Origin: an uncultured Clostridium sp.
GTDB taxonomy: Bacteria; Bacillota; Clostridia; TANB77; CAG-508
Assembly: GCA_900553365.1 (NCBI GenBank)
Contig: USDL01000002.1
Coordinates: 1-64,000 of the forward strand
Length of the DNA stretch: 64,000 bases
Direction: 5' to 3'
Made by a program: the position numbers and the translations under genes. Of this stretch, positions 9,443 through 19,089 are shown in pieces; position 1 is the stretch's first letter, and the number at the start of each line of letters is the position of its first letter. The notes beneath the pieces are model-generated. The model saw only the letters and a program-made list of their open reading frames with translations, was not told the origin of the DNA and did not search any database.

Positions 9443-9997
9443 TTATTCTTTAATTTCTTTTTTAGGTGTAATATTTTTAATTCTAACATTTACGTCTTTT
9501 ACTTCTAAGTCTAAAGATTTTTTTATTGTTTCTTTTATATCCTTTTGTAAGCTTACTGTTAAGTCTTTTATTACTGCATCTGGATATACAAATAATGTTA
9601 TAAAAATACTTACATTGCTTTCGTTATCTAATTCTACTTTTGTTACTGCATTTTGTGCTGTTTCATAGTTCTTTACTACTGCATTTGCTAAGCTTTCTAT
9701 TGTATCCTTTGTTACTAGTAGTTTTCCATTATCATTTTCTAATAGTACTCCATCTTTTAAATTGCTTGTACTTTTTGAGTCTGAATTTAAAAAGATACAT
9801 TTTATTGCTAATAATATTAATAAAACTGTTATTACAAATGTTACTCTTGCTGCTACTTCTCCTGTTATAATAAACTCTATTGCATCTAGCACTATGCCTA
9901 ATTCTAGCCATCCTGATATTGTAAATAATACAGCTAGTCCTCCTAATAAAATTAAACTTGAAAATAATACTAATCCTATTTTATCTAAAATTTTCAT
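9443..9997 (-). CDS. amaP: Alkaline shock response membrane anchor protein AmaP
   Basis: 184 residues: two N-terminal membrane helices (about 8-30 and 50-68) followed by a cytoplasmic Asp23-like domain (SLANAVVKNYETAQNAVTKV, then SLQKDIKETIKKSLDLEVKD). AmaP tethers Asp23 to the membrane in staphylococci. It lies between asp23 and the DUF2273 gene. Confidence 0.85.
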   Translation of the reverse strand: MKILDKIGLVLFSSLILLGGLAVLFTISGWLELGIVLDAIEFIITGEVAARVTFVITVLLILLAIKCIFLNSDSKSTSNLKDGVLLENDNGKLLVTKDTIESLANAVVKNYETAQNAVTKVELDNESNVSIFITLFVYPDAVIKDLTVSLQKDIKETIKKSLDLEVKDVNVRIKNITPKKEIKE

Positions 9998-10056
9998 ATA
10001 TTACCTTATCCTTTCTTTTTTATTTAGTAGGTTGGGTATTCCCAACCTCTATAATA

Positions 10057-10467
10057 TTATTCATTTGTTGTATTTTCCTCATCAGCTTTTCTTTTTTCTG
10101 CTATATTAATTCCTTGTATATGAATATTTACGCTTGATACATTTAGTCCTGTCATTGCTTCTACTGCTTTTTTTACTCTGTTTTGAATTTCAAAAGCTAC
10201 ATCTGGAATTCTTACTCCATATTCAGCTATAATGTTTACATCTATTTTTGTTTCCTTATCTCCTACTTCAACTTTAATTCCTTTTGTTAAGCCTTTTTTA
10301 CCAAAAATTTCTGTAATGCCTCCTGCCATGCCATAAACTCCTGGTACTTCTGAAACTGCAACTCCTGCGATTGAAGCTACAACATCATTTGCTATTTTTA
10401 TGCTTTCATCATTTTCTGCGACAATTTCTGTATTATTTTCTGTGCTTAAGTTTTTTTCTTCTTCCAC
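10057..10467 (-). CDS. Asp23/Gls24 family envelope stress protein
   Basis: 136 residues with the Asp23 core: IANDVVASIAGVAVSEVPGV, then KGIKVEVGDKETKIDVNI and FEIQNRVKKAVEAMTGL. The first gene of the asp23-amaP-DUF2273-nusB-xseA run; a terminator separates it from pheT. Strong AAGGAGG ribosome binding site. Confidence 0.92.
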   Translation of the reverse strand: MEEEKNLSTENNTEIVAENDESIKIANDVVASIAGVAVSEVPGVYGMAGGITEIFGKKGLTKGIKVEVGDKETKIDVNIIAEYGVRIPDVAFEIQNRVKKAVEAMTGLNVSSVNIHIQGINIAEKRKADEENTTNE

Positions 10468-10489
10468 TTTTGTACCTCCTTCAATTAAA

Positions 10490-10528
10490 AAATTGATATA
10501 CTTCTCATCTATACAAGTATATCAATTT
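10490..10528 (-). terminator. Terminator of the pheST operon
   Basis: AAATTGATATACTT (10490-10503) pairs with AAGTATATCAATTT (10515-10528), a 14-base-pair stem followed on the minus strand by a run of six T. It lies between pheT and asp23. Confidence 0.8.
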
Positions 10529-10573
10529 ATGCTTGATTTTACAACTATTTTTTGGAAAATTTTTAATATATTT

Positions 10574-12961
10574 TTATGTTCTTAATTCTGCTCCTAAAAT
10601 TGTTTGTAATTCCTTAGTAATTGCTTCCATTGTGTTTTTAATTTCGTCATCTGTTAAGGTTCTATCTTGTGCTCTGAAAATTAACTCATACGCTACGCTC
10701 TTTTTATTTTCACCTAGTTTATCGCTTCTATACACATCAAAAAGCTCTGCTCTTTCTAGAATGTTCTTTGCTTTTTTAGAAATTACACTTTCGATTTGAC
10801 CAACTTCAACATCTTCATCTACTACTAATGCTATATCTCTTTCTACTGCTGGATATTTTGGTATTGGTGTGTATTTTTTGTTATTTTTTCCGTATTTTGC
10901 AAATTTTTCTATGTCTATTACTGCATAATATACTTTTTCTCCTATTCCATAGTTTTCAAGTACTTCTGGATGAACTTCTCCAAAGCTTGCAATTCTATCT
11001 TTTCCAATTAATATTTTTGCACTTCTTCCTGGGTGTAAGTTTACTTCTGTTTCTCTTATAAGTTGATATTTTGCAATATTTGATATTTGAAGTATATTTT
11101 CAATTATTCCTTTAACTACATAAAAATCTGCATTTTTTCCATATAGTGCAAATGCAATTTGCTCTGTTTCTGTTGCAACTTCGCCTTTTGCAATATTTCC
11201 GTTTTCATCTGTATATGTTTTTCCAATTTCAAATAATGCTACATCTTTGTTTTTCTTATTGTAGTTTGTTGATATAGATTGCATTACTGTTGGCATCATA
11301 GATGTTCTCATAAGTGAGAATTCTTCTCCTAATGGATTTGTTATTTTAATAGCTTTTTGGCTATCTAATTTACATTTTTCAAAATCTTTATGTCCTATAA
11401 AGCTGAATGCATACATTTCTGAGAAGCCTTTTTCTACAAGTAAATCTTTTACTCTGTCTTGTAGTTTTTGTACCTTTGTTTTTGCTCCTACTGTGCTTTC
11501 TGCATTTATTAAAGTACTGTTTAATGTGTTATATCCATGTATTCTAATAATTTCTTCTGCAATATCTGCTGTTAGGTTTAAGTCTACTCTAAAGAATGGT
11601 ATCTCTAATTTGTCGCCTTTAACATTTATTCCTAATTTTGTTAATATATCTACCATTTCTTCACTAGATATATTCATTCCCAGTAATTTATTTACCTTTT
11701 CTGGTTCAAATGGAATAACTTTTTGTGCTTCTTTTTCTGGATATATATCAATTTTTTCCTCAACTGCTTTTCCTGCTCCAATCTGTTCTGCAAGCTCTAC
11801 TGCTCTATTTATTGCACGGATTGCTATTTCTGGAGATAATCCTTTTTCGAAACGGCTTGAGCTTTCTGTTCTTAATCCTAGTTTTTTAGCAGTTAAACGA
11901 ACACTTCCTCTATTAAATGTTGCAGCTTCAAACACTACTATTTTTGTTTCGTCTGTAATTCCAGAATTTGCTCCTCCCATTACACCTGCTACTGCAACTG
12001 GTTTTTCTTCGTCTGCTATTACTAGGTTATCTGTATTTAAAGTTCTTTCTATTTCATCTAATGTTGTAATTTTTTCATTTTCTTTTGCTCTTCTTACAAT
12101 TATATGTTTTCCAGCAACATTTTCGATGTCGAATGCATGCATTGGTTGTCCTAGTTCTAACATTACATAGTTTGTTATATCTACTATGTTGTTTATTGCT
12201 CTTACTCCACAAGCATTTAATCTTCTTCTCATCCATTCTGGTGATGGTTCTATCTTAACATCTTTTAGAACTCTTGCTATGTATCTATAGCATAAATCCT
12301 TTGCTTTAATATCAATCTTTAGACCATTAATTGAATCAACTGTTTTTACTTCTTTATTTAAGTCCTTATGTGGATTTCTAAAATTTTCATTTAATGCAAT
12401 TGCTGTTTCACGGCCTAAACCTTCTATTGAAAAACAGTCTGGTCTGTTTGATGTTATTTCAAAATCCAAAATATCTTCTTTTAGATTTAAAACTTCTACT
12501 ATATCTTTTCCTAAGAATTTTTCATAGTCTTTTGGTAAAATCATTATTCCATGTTCAATTTGTCCTGGATAATCGGCTAAGTCAAGACCTAGCTCTGTTA
12601 CAGCACACATCATTCCGCAAGATTCTACACCTCTTAATTTTCCAGTTTTAATTTTAACATCTCCTGGAAGTTCTGAGCCATCTTTTGCAATTGGAACTAT
12701 GTCTCCAACTTTTACATTGTTTGCTCCTGTTACAATTTGCACAGTTTCTGTTCCTACATCAACTTTTGTAACTATTAATTTATCAGCATCTGGGTGTTTT
12801 GTTATTTCTAATATTTTACCTACAACAACATTTTTTATATTATCTCCTTTTTGTTCAATTGTTTCAACTTTTGAACCTGTCATTGTTAATCTATCTGCTA
12901 ATGTTTTTACATCTACATTTACATCAGCATATTCTCTTAACCATTCTACACTAGTTTTCAT
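10574..12961 (-). CDS. pheT: Phenylalanine--tRNA ligase beta subunit
   Basis: 795 residues from ATG 12961 (AAGGAG six bases upstream). Domain order is standard: EMAP/tRNA-binding OB fold (about 40-150), B3/B4 editing domain, B5 domain (about 400-470), synthetase-like core, and the C-terminal FDX-ACB anticodon-binding domain (PIPKYPAVERDIALVVD). It works as the alpha2-beta2 enzyme with PheS. No in-frame CGG codons across nearly 800 codons. Confidence 0.96.
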   Translation of the reverse strand: MKTSVEWLREYADVNVDVKTLADRLTMTGSKVETIEQKGDNIKNVVVGKILEITKHPDADKLIVTKVDVGTETVQIVTGANNVKVGDIVPIAKDGSELPGDVKIKTGKLRGVESCGMMCAVTELGLDLADYPGQIEHGIMILPKDYEKFLGKDIVEVLNLKEDILDFEITSNRPDCFSIEGLGRETAIALNENFRNPHKDLNKEVKTVDSINGLKIDIKAKDLCYRYIARVLKDVKIEPSPEWMRRRLNACGVRAINNIVDITNYVMLELGQPMHAFDIENVAGKHIIVRRAKENEKITTLDEIERTLNTDNLVIADEEKPVAVAGVMGGANSGITDETKIVVFEAATFNRGSVRLTAKKLGLRTESSSRFEKGLSPEIAIRAINRAVELAEQIGAGKAVEEKIDIYPEKEAQKVIPFEPEKVNKLLGMNISSEEMVDILTKLGINVKGDKLEIPFFRVDLNLTADIAEEIIRIHGYNTLNSTLINAESTVGAKTKVQKLQDRVKDLLVEKGFSEMYAFSFIGHKDFEKCKLDSQKAIKITNPLGEEFSLMRTSMMPTVMQSISTNYNKKNKDVALFEIGKTYTDENGNIAKGEVATETEQIAFALYGKNADFYVVKGIIENILQISNIAKYQLIRETEVNLHPGRSAKILIGKDRIASFGEVHPEVLENYGIGEKVYYAVIDIEKFAKYGKNNKKYTPIPKYPAVERDIALVVDEDVEVGQIESVISKKAKNILERAELFDVYRSDKLGENKKSVAYELIFRAQDRTLTDDEIKNTMEAITKELQTILGAELRT

Positions 12962-12988
12962 AATTTTCTCCTTCAATTTTTATTTATA

Positions 12989-14008
12989 TTAAAATTGTCT
13001 TAAGAAACGAACATCGTTTTCATATAATAATCTCATATCATCTATTCCGTATTTTGCCATTGCTATTCTTTCTGCTCCAAATCCAAAAGCGAAACCTGAA
13101 TATACATTTGGATCTATTCCACAGTTTTGTAAAACTACTGGATGAACCATTCCACATCCTAAAAGTTCTATCCAACCTTCATTTTTACATACTCTGCATC
13201 CTTTTCCTTTACATACGAAGCATGATACATCTACTTCTGCACTTGGTTCTGTATATGGGAAATGGTGTGGTCTAAATCTAATTTCAGTATTTTCTCCTAA
13301 ACATCTTTTAGCAAATGTTTCAAGTGTTCCTTTTAAGTCTGACATTGTTATTCCTTTATCAACAACTAGTCCTTCTATTTGGTGGAACACTGGTGAGTGT
13401 GTTGGGTCAACACTATCTGACCTATATACTGCACCTGGACAGATTATTTTGATTGGTGGTTTTTGATTTTCCATTACTCTAATTTGAACTGATGAAGTTT
13501 GTGACCTTAATACAATATTTTCATTTATATAAAAAGTATCTTGTAAATCCCTTGCTGGGTGGTCTATTGGTGTATTTAACTTGTCAAAAACATAGTAAGT
13601 TTTTTCAATATCTGGTCCACTTGCAATTTCATATCCTAAACCTAGAAAGATTTCTTTAATATCATCTATAACACCTGTAATTGGGTGAATTGAACCAATT
13701 TCAGTTTTTTTACTTGGCATTGTTATATCTATTTTTTCTTTGCTAAGTTTTTCATTTAATGCTTTTTGTTTAAGTTTATTTTCTTTTTCTTCAATAAGAT
13801 TTTCAATAACATCTCTAGTTTCATTTACAAAGCTTCCAATAATAGGCCTTTCTTCTGCAGATAATGCTCCCATGCCTCTTAAAACGGCTGTTAGCTCACC
13901 TTTTTTGCCCAAAAATTTAACTCTTGCCTCATTTAAAGCTTGCAAAGTTTCAGCTTTTTCAATTTCTAGTTTTGCATTTTCTTCAATTTTTAAAATTTGG
14001 TCTTTCAT
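12989..14008 (-). CDS. pheS: Phenylalanine--tRNA ligase alpha subunit
   Basis: 339 residues from ATG 14008; a GTG nine bases upstream is possible. N-terminal coiled coil (about 1-90) then the class II catalytic core with [40 protein letters not shown] and [10 protein letters not shown] cysteine cluster ([17 protein letters not shown]) typical of bacterial PheS is present. 27 bases separate it from pheT. I looked for a T-box leader upstream (14009-14158) and did not see one. Confidence 0.96.
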   Translation of the reverse strand: MKDQILKIEENAKLEIEKAETLQALNEARVKFLGKKGELTAVLRGMGALSAEERPIIGSFVNETRDVIENLIEEKENKLKQKALNEKLSKEKIDITMPSKKTEIGSIHPITGVIDDIKEIFLGLGYEIASGPDIEKTYYVFDKLNTPIDHPARDLQDTFYINENIVLRSQTSSVQIRVMENQKPPIKIICPGAVYRSDSVDPTHSPVFHQIEGLVVDKGITMSDLKGTLETFAKRCLGENTEIRFRPHHFPYTEPSAEVDVSCFVCKGKGCRVCKNEGWIELLGCGMVHPVVLQNCGIDPNVYSGFAFGFGAERIAMAKYGIDDMRLLYENDVRFLRQF

Positions 14009-14106
14009 ATATTTCACTCTCCATTTTTACATACTATATAGAATATCACAAATTTGCTTATTTTACAATATTTTCCTAATATTTTGTTTGTTTTTTTAAT
14101 AAAAAA

Positions 14107-14152
14107 GGCGGGCTATAGCCCACCTACTTTATAGCTTACATTCGTAAGCTAT
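14107..14152 (-). terminator. Terminator plus second hairpin after the orphan gene
   Basis: On the minus strand, ATAGCTTAC/GTAAGCTAT (14131-14152) is followed by the GC-rich stem GGTGGGCTATAGCCCGCC (14107-14124) and a T-run, an intrinsic terminator right after the stop at 14159. Confidence 0.8.
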
Positions 14153-14158
14153 TGCCTG

Positions 14159-14566
14159 TCAAAAGATGTCAAGTGTTGGTAAGAAGTTTTTGATGCCTCT
14201 TATTATTTCTCTTTGAACTCTCTTATTCAAATTATCATCAATTTGGATAAATGACATTTGTGTTTCTTTAATTTTGCTTGCAATTATGGATTTTGAATCA
14301 CTTCCCAAAATGAGTAGCTTTTTGCCATATATTACAAGGTAAAAATCACCGAAAGTAACAGCAATTTTTGCCGCACATTCGCACACAAGGTCAAACTTGC
14401 TTTGCATAGGGAAATAAATGCTTTCCGGTTGAAGCAGATGCGGTTTTATCCGCAATTCGGGTATGCCTGTAGCAGTGTCTTTTTCAAGTTCATACTCAAG
14501 TGCACTGCCAAATCTCTCTCCGTACAAGTTTTTGCCATCTTCAAAGAAGAAAGAATTGCTAGCCAT
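14159..14566 (-). CDS. Orphan protein of unknown function, probably acquired
   Basis: 135 residues, not recognised. It reads as a soluble mixed alpha/beta protein ending in a basic helix (NKRVQREIIRGIKNFL). The gene has its own promoter and terminator and sits alone between two housekeeping operons. Codon choice differs from its neighbours (CCG, CTG, CCC, GGC), and it holds the only in-frame CGG (14452-14450, codon 39, Leu-CGG-Ile) not at a frameshift; dropping the C there gives GGA then TAA, truncating the protein at about 39 residues. Either it is a recent arrival whose CGG is now poorly read, or CGG can still be read as Arg here. Confidence 0.6.
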   Translation of the reverse strand: MASNSFFFEDGKNLYGERFGSALEYELEKDTATGIPELRIKPHLLQPESIYFPMQSKFDLVCECAAKIAVTFGDFYLVIYGKKLLILGSDSKSIIASKIKETQMSFIQIDDNLNKRVQREIIRGIKNFLPTLDIF

Positions 14567-14626
14567 TTTAAATAAACCCCTTTCACTTAATTTTTTTGAT
14601 TGGCCTAAAGTCTTACGACATATATA

Positions 14627-14656
14627 ATTATATCACGCCTAAATACAATATTGCAA
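14627..14656 (-). promoter_or_regulatory. Promoter of the orphan gene
   Basis: On the minus strand TTGCAA (14656-14651), an 18-base spacer and TATAAT (14632-14627) with a TG extended -10. Transcript start is expected about 50 bases before the ATG at 14566. Confidence 0.6.
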
Positions 14657-14661
14657 CTTCT

Positions 14662-16629
14662 CTAATTGCTATAAAGTTTTACTTTAGTTCCTGTTGTTAT
14701 TTCAATACCTGCTTTTGGTAATTGCTCTGTAATAGTGCTTTCATCTTCAAGCTGAGAATCTGTTTCAATTTCTGATTCTTTCAAAATATTTTTTGCCTCT
14801 TTAAATGTTAATCCTGTTACATTAGGCATGCTAATTTTTTCGTCCACTTCTTCCGTTTTTTTGGTAATTTCAAGATATGGTAAAACTTCTCCTAAAATTT
14901 CTCCTGCAACTGGTGCTGCAACACCACCTCCTTGATGTCCGCCCTCTCCTGTTGGGTTGTATAATATAACAACAATTACTACCTCAGGGTTTGTTATATC
15001 TGCTACTCCTACAAATGAAGCAATACGTTTTCCTGTATTTACCCCATCTTCTGAAGTTCCCGTTTTTCCTCCTACATTATATCCTTCAACTCGAGCATTT
15101 TTTCCTGTTCCTTCATCTACAACTGATTGCATCATGCTTAATACTTTTTCTGCATTTTCTTTTGATATAACTTGCTCTCCTTCTTCTATTGTTATATCCT
15201 TTTTTTCTCCAGTTTTAGAATCTATTATAGACTTTACAAGTCTTGGATGCACTGCTGTTCCACCATTTGCAATCGTTCCTACAATTTTTGCCATCTGTAT
15301 TGGAGTTATTTCAAATCTCTGCCCAAAGCTAATTGTTGCAAGTTCTACTGGTCCTACTTTTTCTTCTTTTAGGAAAATGCTGTTTGCTTCTCCAGGTATG
15401 TCTATTCCAGTTCTTGATAGAAGTCCAAATTTTTCCAAATAATTATAATATGTATGAATTCCAAGTTTTTGCCCAATGCCTATAAATACTGGGTTGCAAG
15501 AATTCATTAACGCCTGTCTTAAGCTTTGGCTTCCGTGTGGTCTATAATATCTCCAGCATTTTATTCTTGCTCCTGCTATTGTTATTGAACCTGAACAATT
15601 AAATTCTCCTGCTTTATCTGTATCAGTAATTCCCTCTTGCAAAGCAGCTGAAGATGTAACTAATTTGAATGTTGAACCAGGTTCATAAGTATCTGATATT
15701 GCTTTATTTCTCCACATTTGAAGTAAATAATTGCTTCTTTCTCCTCCGCTTAAAGTATCCCAAACAGCTTTTAATTCCTCATTATTTATTTGATATGGAG
15801 AGTTTAAGTCGTAATTTGGATATGTTGCCATTGCTAGAATATCTCCATTTTTAGGGTTCATTATTATAACATTTCCACCATCTGTACAAACATTATCTAT
15901 ACATGCTTGTTTTAAATATTTTTCTGCTATTGATTGAATTGTCATATCTATTGTAAGTACAATGTCATCACCGTTTTCTGCTGCAATGTAATCTTCTCCC
16001 TCTATTCCCATATCTGTTCCAGTTGCATCCGTAAGTTTTAAAATTTTTCCTTGTGATCCTCTTAATGTATCATCGTAGTAGCTCTCTAATCCTTCCAATC
16101 CTTGATTATCACTACCTGTAAATCCTATAATATTTGAAGCTAGCGTACTATATGGGTAATATCTTTTAGTATCTTCATCTATGTTAACACCTGCACTTAT
16201 GTTATTTTCATTCAGCCAAATTCTTAATTTATCTGTTTTTTCTTTATCAACTTTTTTTACTATTATTTCTATTGATGTTCTTTTATTTGCTTTTTTTAAA
16301 ATTTTCTCATAATCTAGCTCAAAAATATCAGCCATAGCTCTTGCAACTTTTTCTTTGTTATCTTTTGATATATTAGTTGGATTAATTGAAACTGTTTCTG
16401 TGCTTGCACTTACAGCTAATTCTATATTTCCACTTCTATCGAGTATTCTACCACGTTTTGGATTAATGGCTCTATTTAATGTTTGCTGGCTATATGCCAT
16501 TGCTTGAAGCTCTGAGCCTTGAACTATTTGTATAAAACCTATTCTTGTAATTAATGCAATTTGAACAATGAGTATAACAAAGAGCATATTTCTTAATCTT
16601 CTTTTTCTTCCAACATCCGAAAACCACAT
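14662..16629 (-). CDS. spoVD: Class B penicillin-binding protein, SpoVD type
   Basis: 655 residues: N-terminal membrane helix (about 14-34), PBP dimerisation domain, transpeptidase domain with active-site STFK (Ser319), NSCN and KTG (GGKTGTSED), and one C-terminal PASTA domain (MPNVTGLTFKEAKNIL onward). One PASTA domain and its place after ftsL in the mra cluster point to SpoVD (spore cortex) or an FtsI/PbpB-like septal enzyme; the two cannot be separated from sequence alone. Last gene of the mraZ-rsmH-ftsL-spoVD run. Confidence 0.88.
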   Translation of the reverse strand: MWFSDVGRKRRLRNMLFVILIVQIALITRIGFIQIVQGSELQAMAYSQQTLNRAINPKRGRILDRSGNIELAVSASTETVSINPTNISKDNKEKVARAMADIFELDYEKILKKANKRTSIEIIVKKVDKEKTDKLRIWLNENNISAGVNIDEDTKRYYPYSTLASNIIGFTGSDNQGLEGLESYYDDTLRGSQGKILKLTDATGTDMGIEGEDYIAAENGDDIVLTIDMTIQSIAEKYLKQACIDNVCTDGGNVIIMNPKNGDILAMATYPNYDLNSPYQINNEELKAVWDTLSGGERSNYLLQMWRNKAISDTYEPGSTFKLVTSSAALQEGITDTDKAGEFNCSGSITIAGARIKCWRYYRPHGSQSLRQALMNSCNPVFIGIGQKLGIHTYYNYLEKFGLLSRTGIDIPGEANSIFLKEEKVGPVELATISFGQRFEITPIQMAKIVGTIANGGTAVHPRLVKSIIDSKTGEKKDITIEEGEQVISKENAEKVLSMMQSVVDEGTGKNARVEGYNVGGKTGTSEDGVNTGKRIASFVGVADITNPEVVIVVILYNPTGEGGHQGGGVAAPVAGEILGEVLPYLEITKKTEEVDEKISMPNVTGLTFKEAKNILKESEIETDSQLEDESTITEQLPKAGIEITTGTKVKLYSN

Positions 16630-16675
16630 AAAAAAACACCTCTTTTGATTTTATTCAAAATGGTGTGTTTTATAA

Positions 16676-17185
16676 CTATTTAAAAAGCTTGGTTAAGTAA
16701 TTTCCTATTGTTTTTAGTATTCCGTTGTTTTCTTCAATAACTACTTGTTCTGTTGCTGCTTCAATATAGTCAGTTTTTGGAAGTGAAACATACTCTGTTT
16801 GCTTGTTTGTTAGCTTTTGCATTCCTAATATACTTCTTGCTTGCTGTTCTAAGTTTGTAAGGTTTAAGCTACTTTCTATTGATACTTCTAGTTGTGCATT
16901 TTCCTTTTCTACTGTTGCAAGTTCTGATTTTAAAGACTGTACTTTTTCAAAGTTTTCATCAATTTGAGCGTTTCTATATGTTATTGCAAAAAGAATTGCA
17001 AATGTGATAGATAAAAACATCATAATTTTTGCTTTTAATTTTGCTTCTTCTTGTTGTTTTTTCGTAGCTTTTGCTTTTTTATCTTTTTGCTTTTTATTGT
17101 CTGTTTCTTTTTTCTTAGATGCATAATAAGGCTCTAGTTTTCTTGGACTTGTTTCATATTCATATCTGCTATAACCTCTAGCCAT
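16676..17185 (-). CDS. ftsL: FtsL-like division protein
   Basis: 169 residues from ATG 17185, seven bases after AGGAGGTG. A long basic, Lys-rich cytoplasmic tail (about 1-50), one membrane helix (about 52-68), then an extracytoplasmic coiled coil (FEKVQSLKSELATVEKENAQ) and LEQQARSILGM. Position between rsmH and the PBP gene and the topology give the assignment. FtsL works with DivIC/FtsB at the septum. Confidence 0.8.
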   Translation of the reverse strand: MARGYSRYEYETSPRKLEPYYASKKKETDNKKQKDKKAKATKKQQEEAKLKAKIMMFLSITFAILFAITYRNAQIDENFEKVQSLKSELATVEKENAQLEVSIESSLNLTNLEQQARSILGMQKLTNKQTEYVSLPKTDYIEAATEQVVIEENNGILKTIGNYLTKLFK

Positions 17186-17200
17186 TATTTGCACCTCCTT

Positions 17201-18130
17201 TTAAAATTTTTCAAATATTCTTAATTTTGCACTTCTGCTTCTTGAATTATTTTCCATTTCCTCTTGTGTAGGTAAAATTGGTTTTTTAGTAATTATTTTT
17301 CCTTTTGGCTTGTTTCCACATACACAGTATGGTAAATCTGGTGGGCATGTACATTTTCCTATGCTATCTTGGTAAGCTTCTTTAACTGCTCTGTCTTCTA
17401 AAGAATGAAATGCTATTACACATAATCTTCCACCTGCTTTTAATGTATCTATTGCATTAATTACTGTGTTGTATAATGGTTCTATTTCATTGTTTACTTC
17501 TATTCTAATTGCTTGAAATGTTCTTTTTGCTGGATGTCCTACCTGAGCTTGTTTTGGAACACATTTTTCTATTATTTCCACTAGTTCTGCTGTTGTTTCT
17601 ATTCGTTTTGTTTTTCTATATTCGCAAATTTTTCTTGCTATTACCCTTGAAAATTTTTCTTCTCCGTATTTGTAAATTATATCTGCAAGTTTTTCTTCCG
17701 GATATTCATTTACTACCTTTTCTGCTGTTAATTCTTGAGTTCTATCCATTCTCATGTCTAGTGGACTATTCTTAATGTAGCTAAATCCTCTTGTTTCTTC
17801 ATCTATTTGATATGATGAAACTCCTAAATCTAATAAAATTCCATCAACTTTATCTATATTAAGTTTTTCTATTATTTCCTTAATATTATCATGATTATCT
17901 TGAACATATATAACATTAGTAAATTGTTTTAGTGTATCTTTTGCTTTTTTTATTGCTTCTTCATCTCTGTCTATTCCTATAAGAGTTCCAGTATTTTCTA
18001 AAGCTGTTGCTATCTTTTTACTATGCCCTGCTCCTCCTAAAGTACCATCTACATATATTCCATTTTTTCTTATGTTTAATCCTTCAATACATTCATTCAG
18101 TAATACAGGAATATGCTCAAATTCTTTCAT
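17201..18130 (-). CDS. rsmH: 16S rRNA (cytosine1402-N4)-methyltransferase RsmH
   Basis: 309 residues. SAM-binding motif DGTLGGAGHS near residue 29, DGILLDLGVSSYQIDE near 105, the HPAKRTFQAIRIEVN signature, FHSLEDRAVK and the C-terminal RSRSAKLR. Follows mraZ after an unusual 381-base spacer. Confidence 0.96.
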   Translation of the reverse strand: MKEFEHIPVLLNECIEGLNIRKNGIYVDGTLGGAGHSKKIATALENTGTLIGIDRDEEAIKKAKDTLKQFTNVIYVQDNHDNIKEIIEKLNIDKVDGILLDLGVSSYQIDEETRGFSYIKNSPLDMRMDRTQELTAEKVVNEYPEEKLADIIYKYGEEKFSRVIARKICEYRKTKRIETTAELVEIIEKCVPKQAQVGHPAKRTFQAIRIEVNNEIEPLYNTVINAIDTLKAGGRLCVIAFHSLEDRAVKEAYQDSIGKCTCPPDLPYCVCGNKPKGKIITKKPILPTQEEMENNSRSRSAKLRIFEKF

Positions 18131-18511
18131 TTATCTTCAACCTCTAATTCATTGTTTTTTAACAACACTTTAGCAGTTGGCAAATGCTTATACCAACTGC
18201 TGCCTATTGTATGCTAATTAAAATCTTTAGTTTGTAACGGTTTGGCTTTTGTAGATGTTTTTTACTCATTTGTATCATTTCCTTAAAAATATTTTTTTCT
18301 TTTGTTTCTTCTTTTCTTTTGTATTGTTAAAATTTTTATCTTTTGTTTTTGTTGGTTGTTTAATATGTGCTATCGTTTTTTTCGTTTTTTAATAATATCT
18401 TTTGTTTTTCTTTGTTTATTTTCAATCTTTTGTTTTTTTACTCTTTAGTTTTAAATAGTTCTTTTGTTTATTAATACTTTATCTTTAGTTTTCTATATAA
18501 ACTTTTGCAAG
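18131..18511 (-). other. Purine-rich spacer between mraZ and rsmH with repeated CAAAAGA
   Basis: 381 bases with no gene. On the coding (minus) strand it is extremely A-rich and repeats CAAAAGA about six times, irregularly spaced (for example near 18300, 18315, 18350, 18410, 18430 and 18465). No clear promoter or terminator hairpin. In most Bacillota mraZ and rsmH almost touch. It may be an untranslated leader of rsmH mRNA or a protein-binding array; the function is unknown. Confidence 0.5.
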
Positions 18512-18949
18512 TTATATACCTAAATCTAAGTTTGCCATTTTTTCTGCAATGTCATCTGCTTCATTATTTTCTTTTTCACTATATTCTAGCCATTTTTCTT
18601 TGCTCCAAATTTCTATTTTATTTAGAACACCTATTATGACTACTTCTTTTTCAAGCCCTGCAAACTCTCTTAAATTGCTTGCTATTAGAAATCTTCCTTG
18701 CTTATCTATCTCACATTCCATTGCTCCTGCTAAGAAAAATCTCATTAAAGCTCTAGCATCTTTGTTGGTAAGTGGAAAAGTTCTTAATTTTTCTTCAAAG
18801 TTTTGCCATTCTTTTTTTGAATACACAAACAAACATCCATCTAAACCTTTGGTAATTACAAAATTCTCTCCTATGTCGTCTTTTAACTTTGCTGGCATTA
18901 TTAATCTACCTTTTGTATCGATTGAGTGTGCATATTCACCTATTAACAA
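18512..18949 (-). CDS. mraZ: Transcriptional regulator MraZ
   Basis: 145 residues with two SpoVT/AbrB-like halves, each with the D-x3-R pattern (SIDTKGRLIMPAKLK near 10 and EIDKQGRFLIASNLR near 80). MraZ binds repeats upstream of its own operon and represses the division cluster. Matching 10-base repeats lie just upstream of the start. Confidence 0.96.
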   Translation of the reverse strand: MLIGEYAHSIDTKGRLIMPAKLKDDIGENFVITKGLDGCLFVYSKKEWQNFEEKLRTFPLTNKDARALMRFFLAGAMECEIDKQGRFLIASNLREFAGLEKEVVIIGVLNKIEIWSKEKWLEYSEKENNEADDIAEKMANLDLGI

Positions 18950-18974
18950 AACTTTTCACCTCTTTTTTCGGTTA

Positions 18975-19000
18975 CCACTTTCTACCACTTTTCCCCACTT
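18975..19000 (-). promoter_or_regulatory. MraZ operator: three 10-base-period repeats
   Basis: Read on the minus strand, AAGTGG occurs at 19000-18995, 18990-18985 and 18980-18975, exactly ten bases apart, with a degenerate fourth copy near 19008. MraZ is known to bind tandem short boxes with this period. A likely -10 (TATAGT/TATACA) lies at about 19012-19020, so the boxes cover the transcript start region. Confidence 0.75.
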
Positions 19001-19089
19001 CGCTACCATTGTATACTATAAAAAATAAAAATGCAATAGTTTTTTGAAAATTTTTTTAATTTTTTCAAAAAAATTGCATTTTTTTATTC

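Noticed and set aside
14009..14158. T-box leader upstream of pheS
   Set aside because: No T-box sequence (TGGNACCGCG) or long specifier hairpin is visible; the hairpins here are the terminators of the orphan gene.
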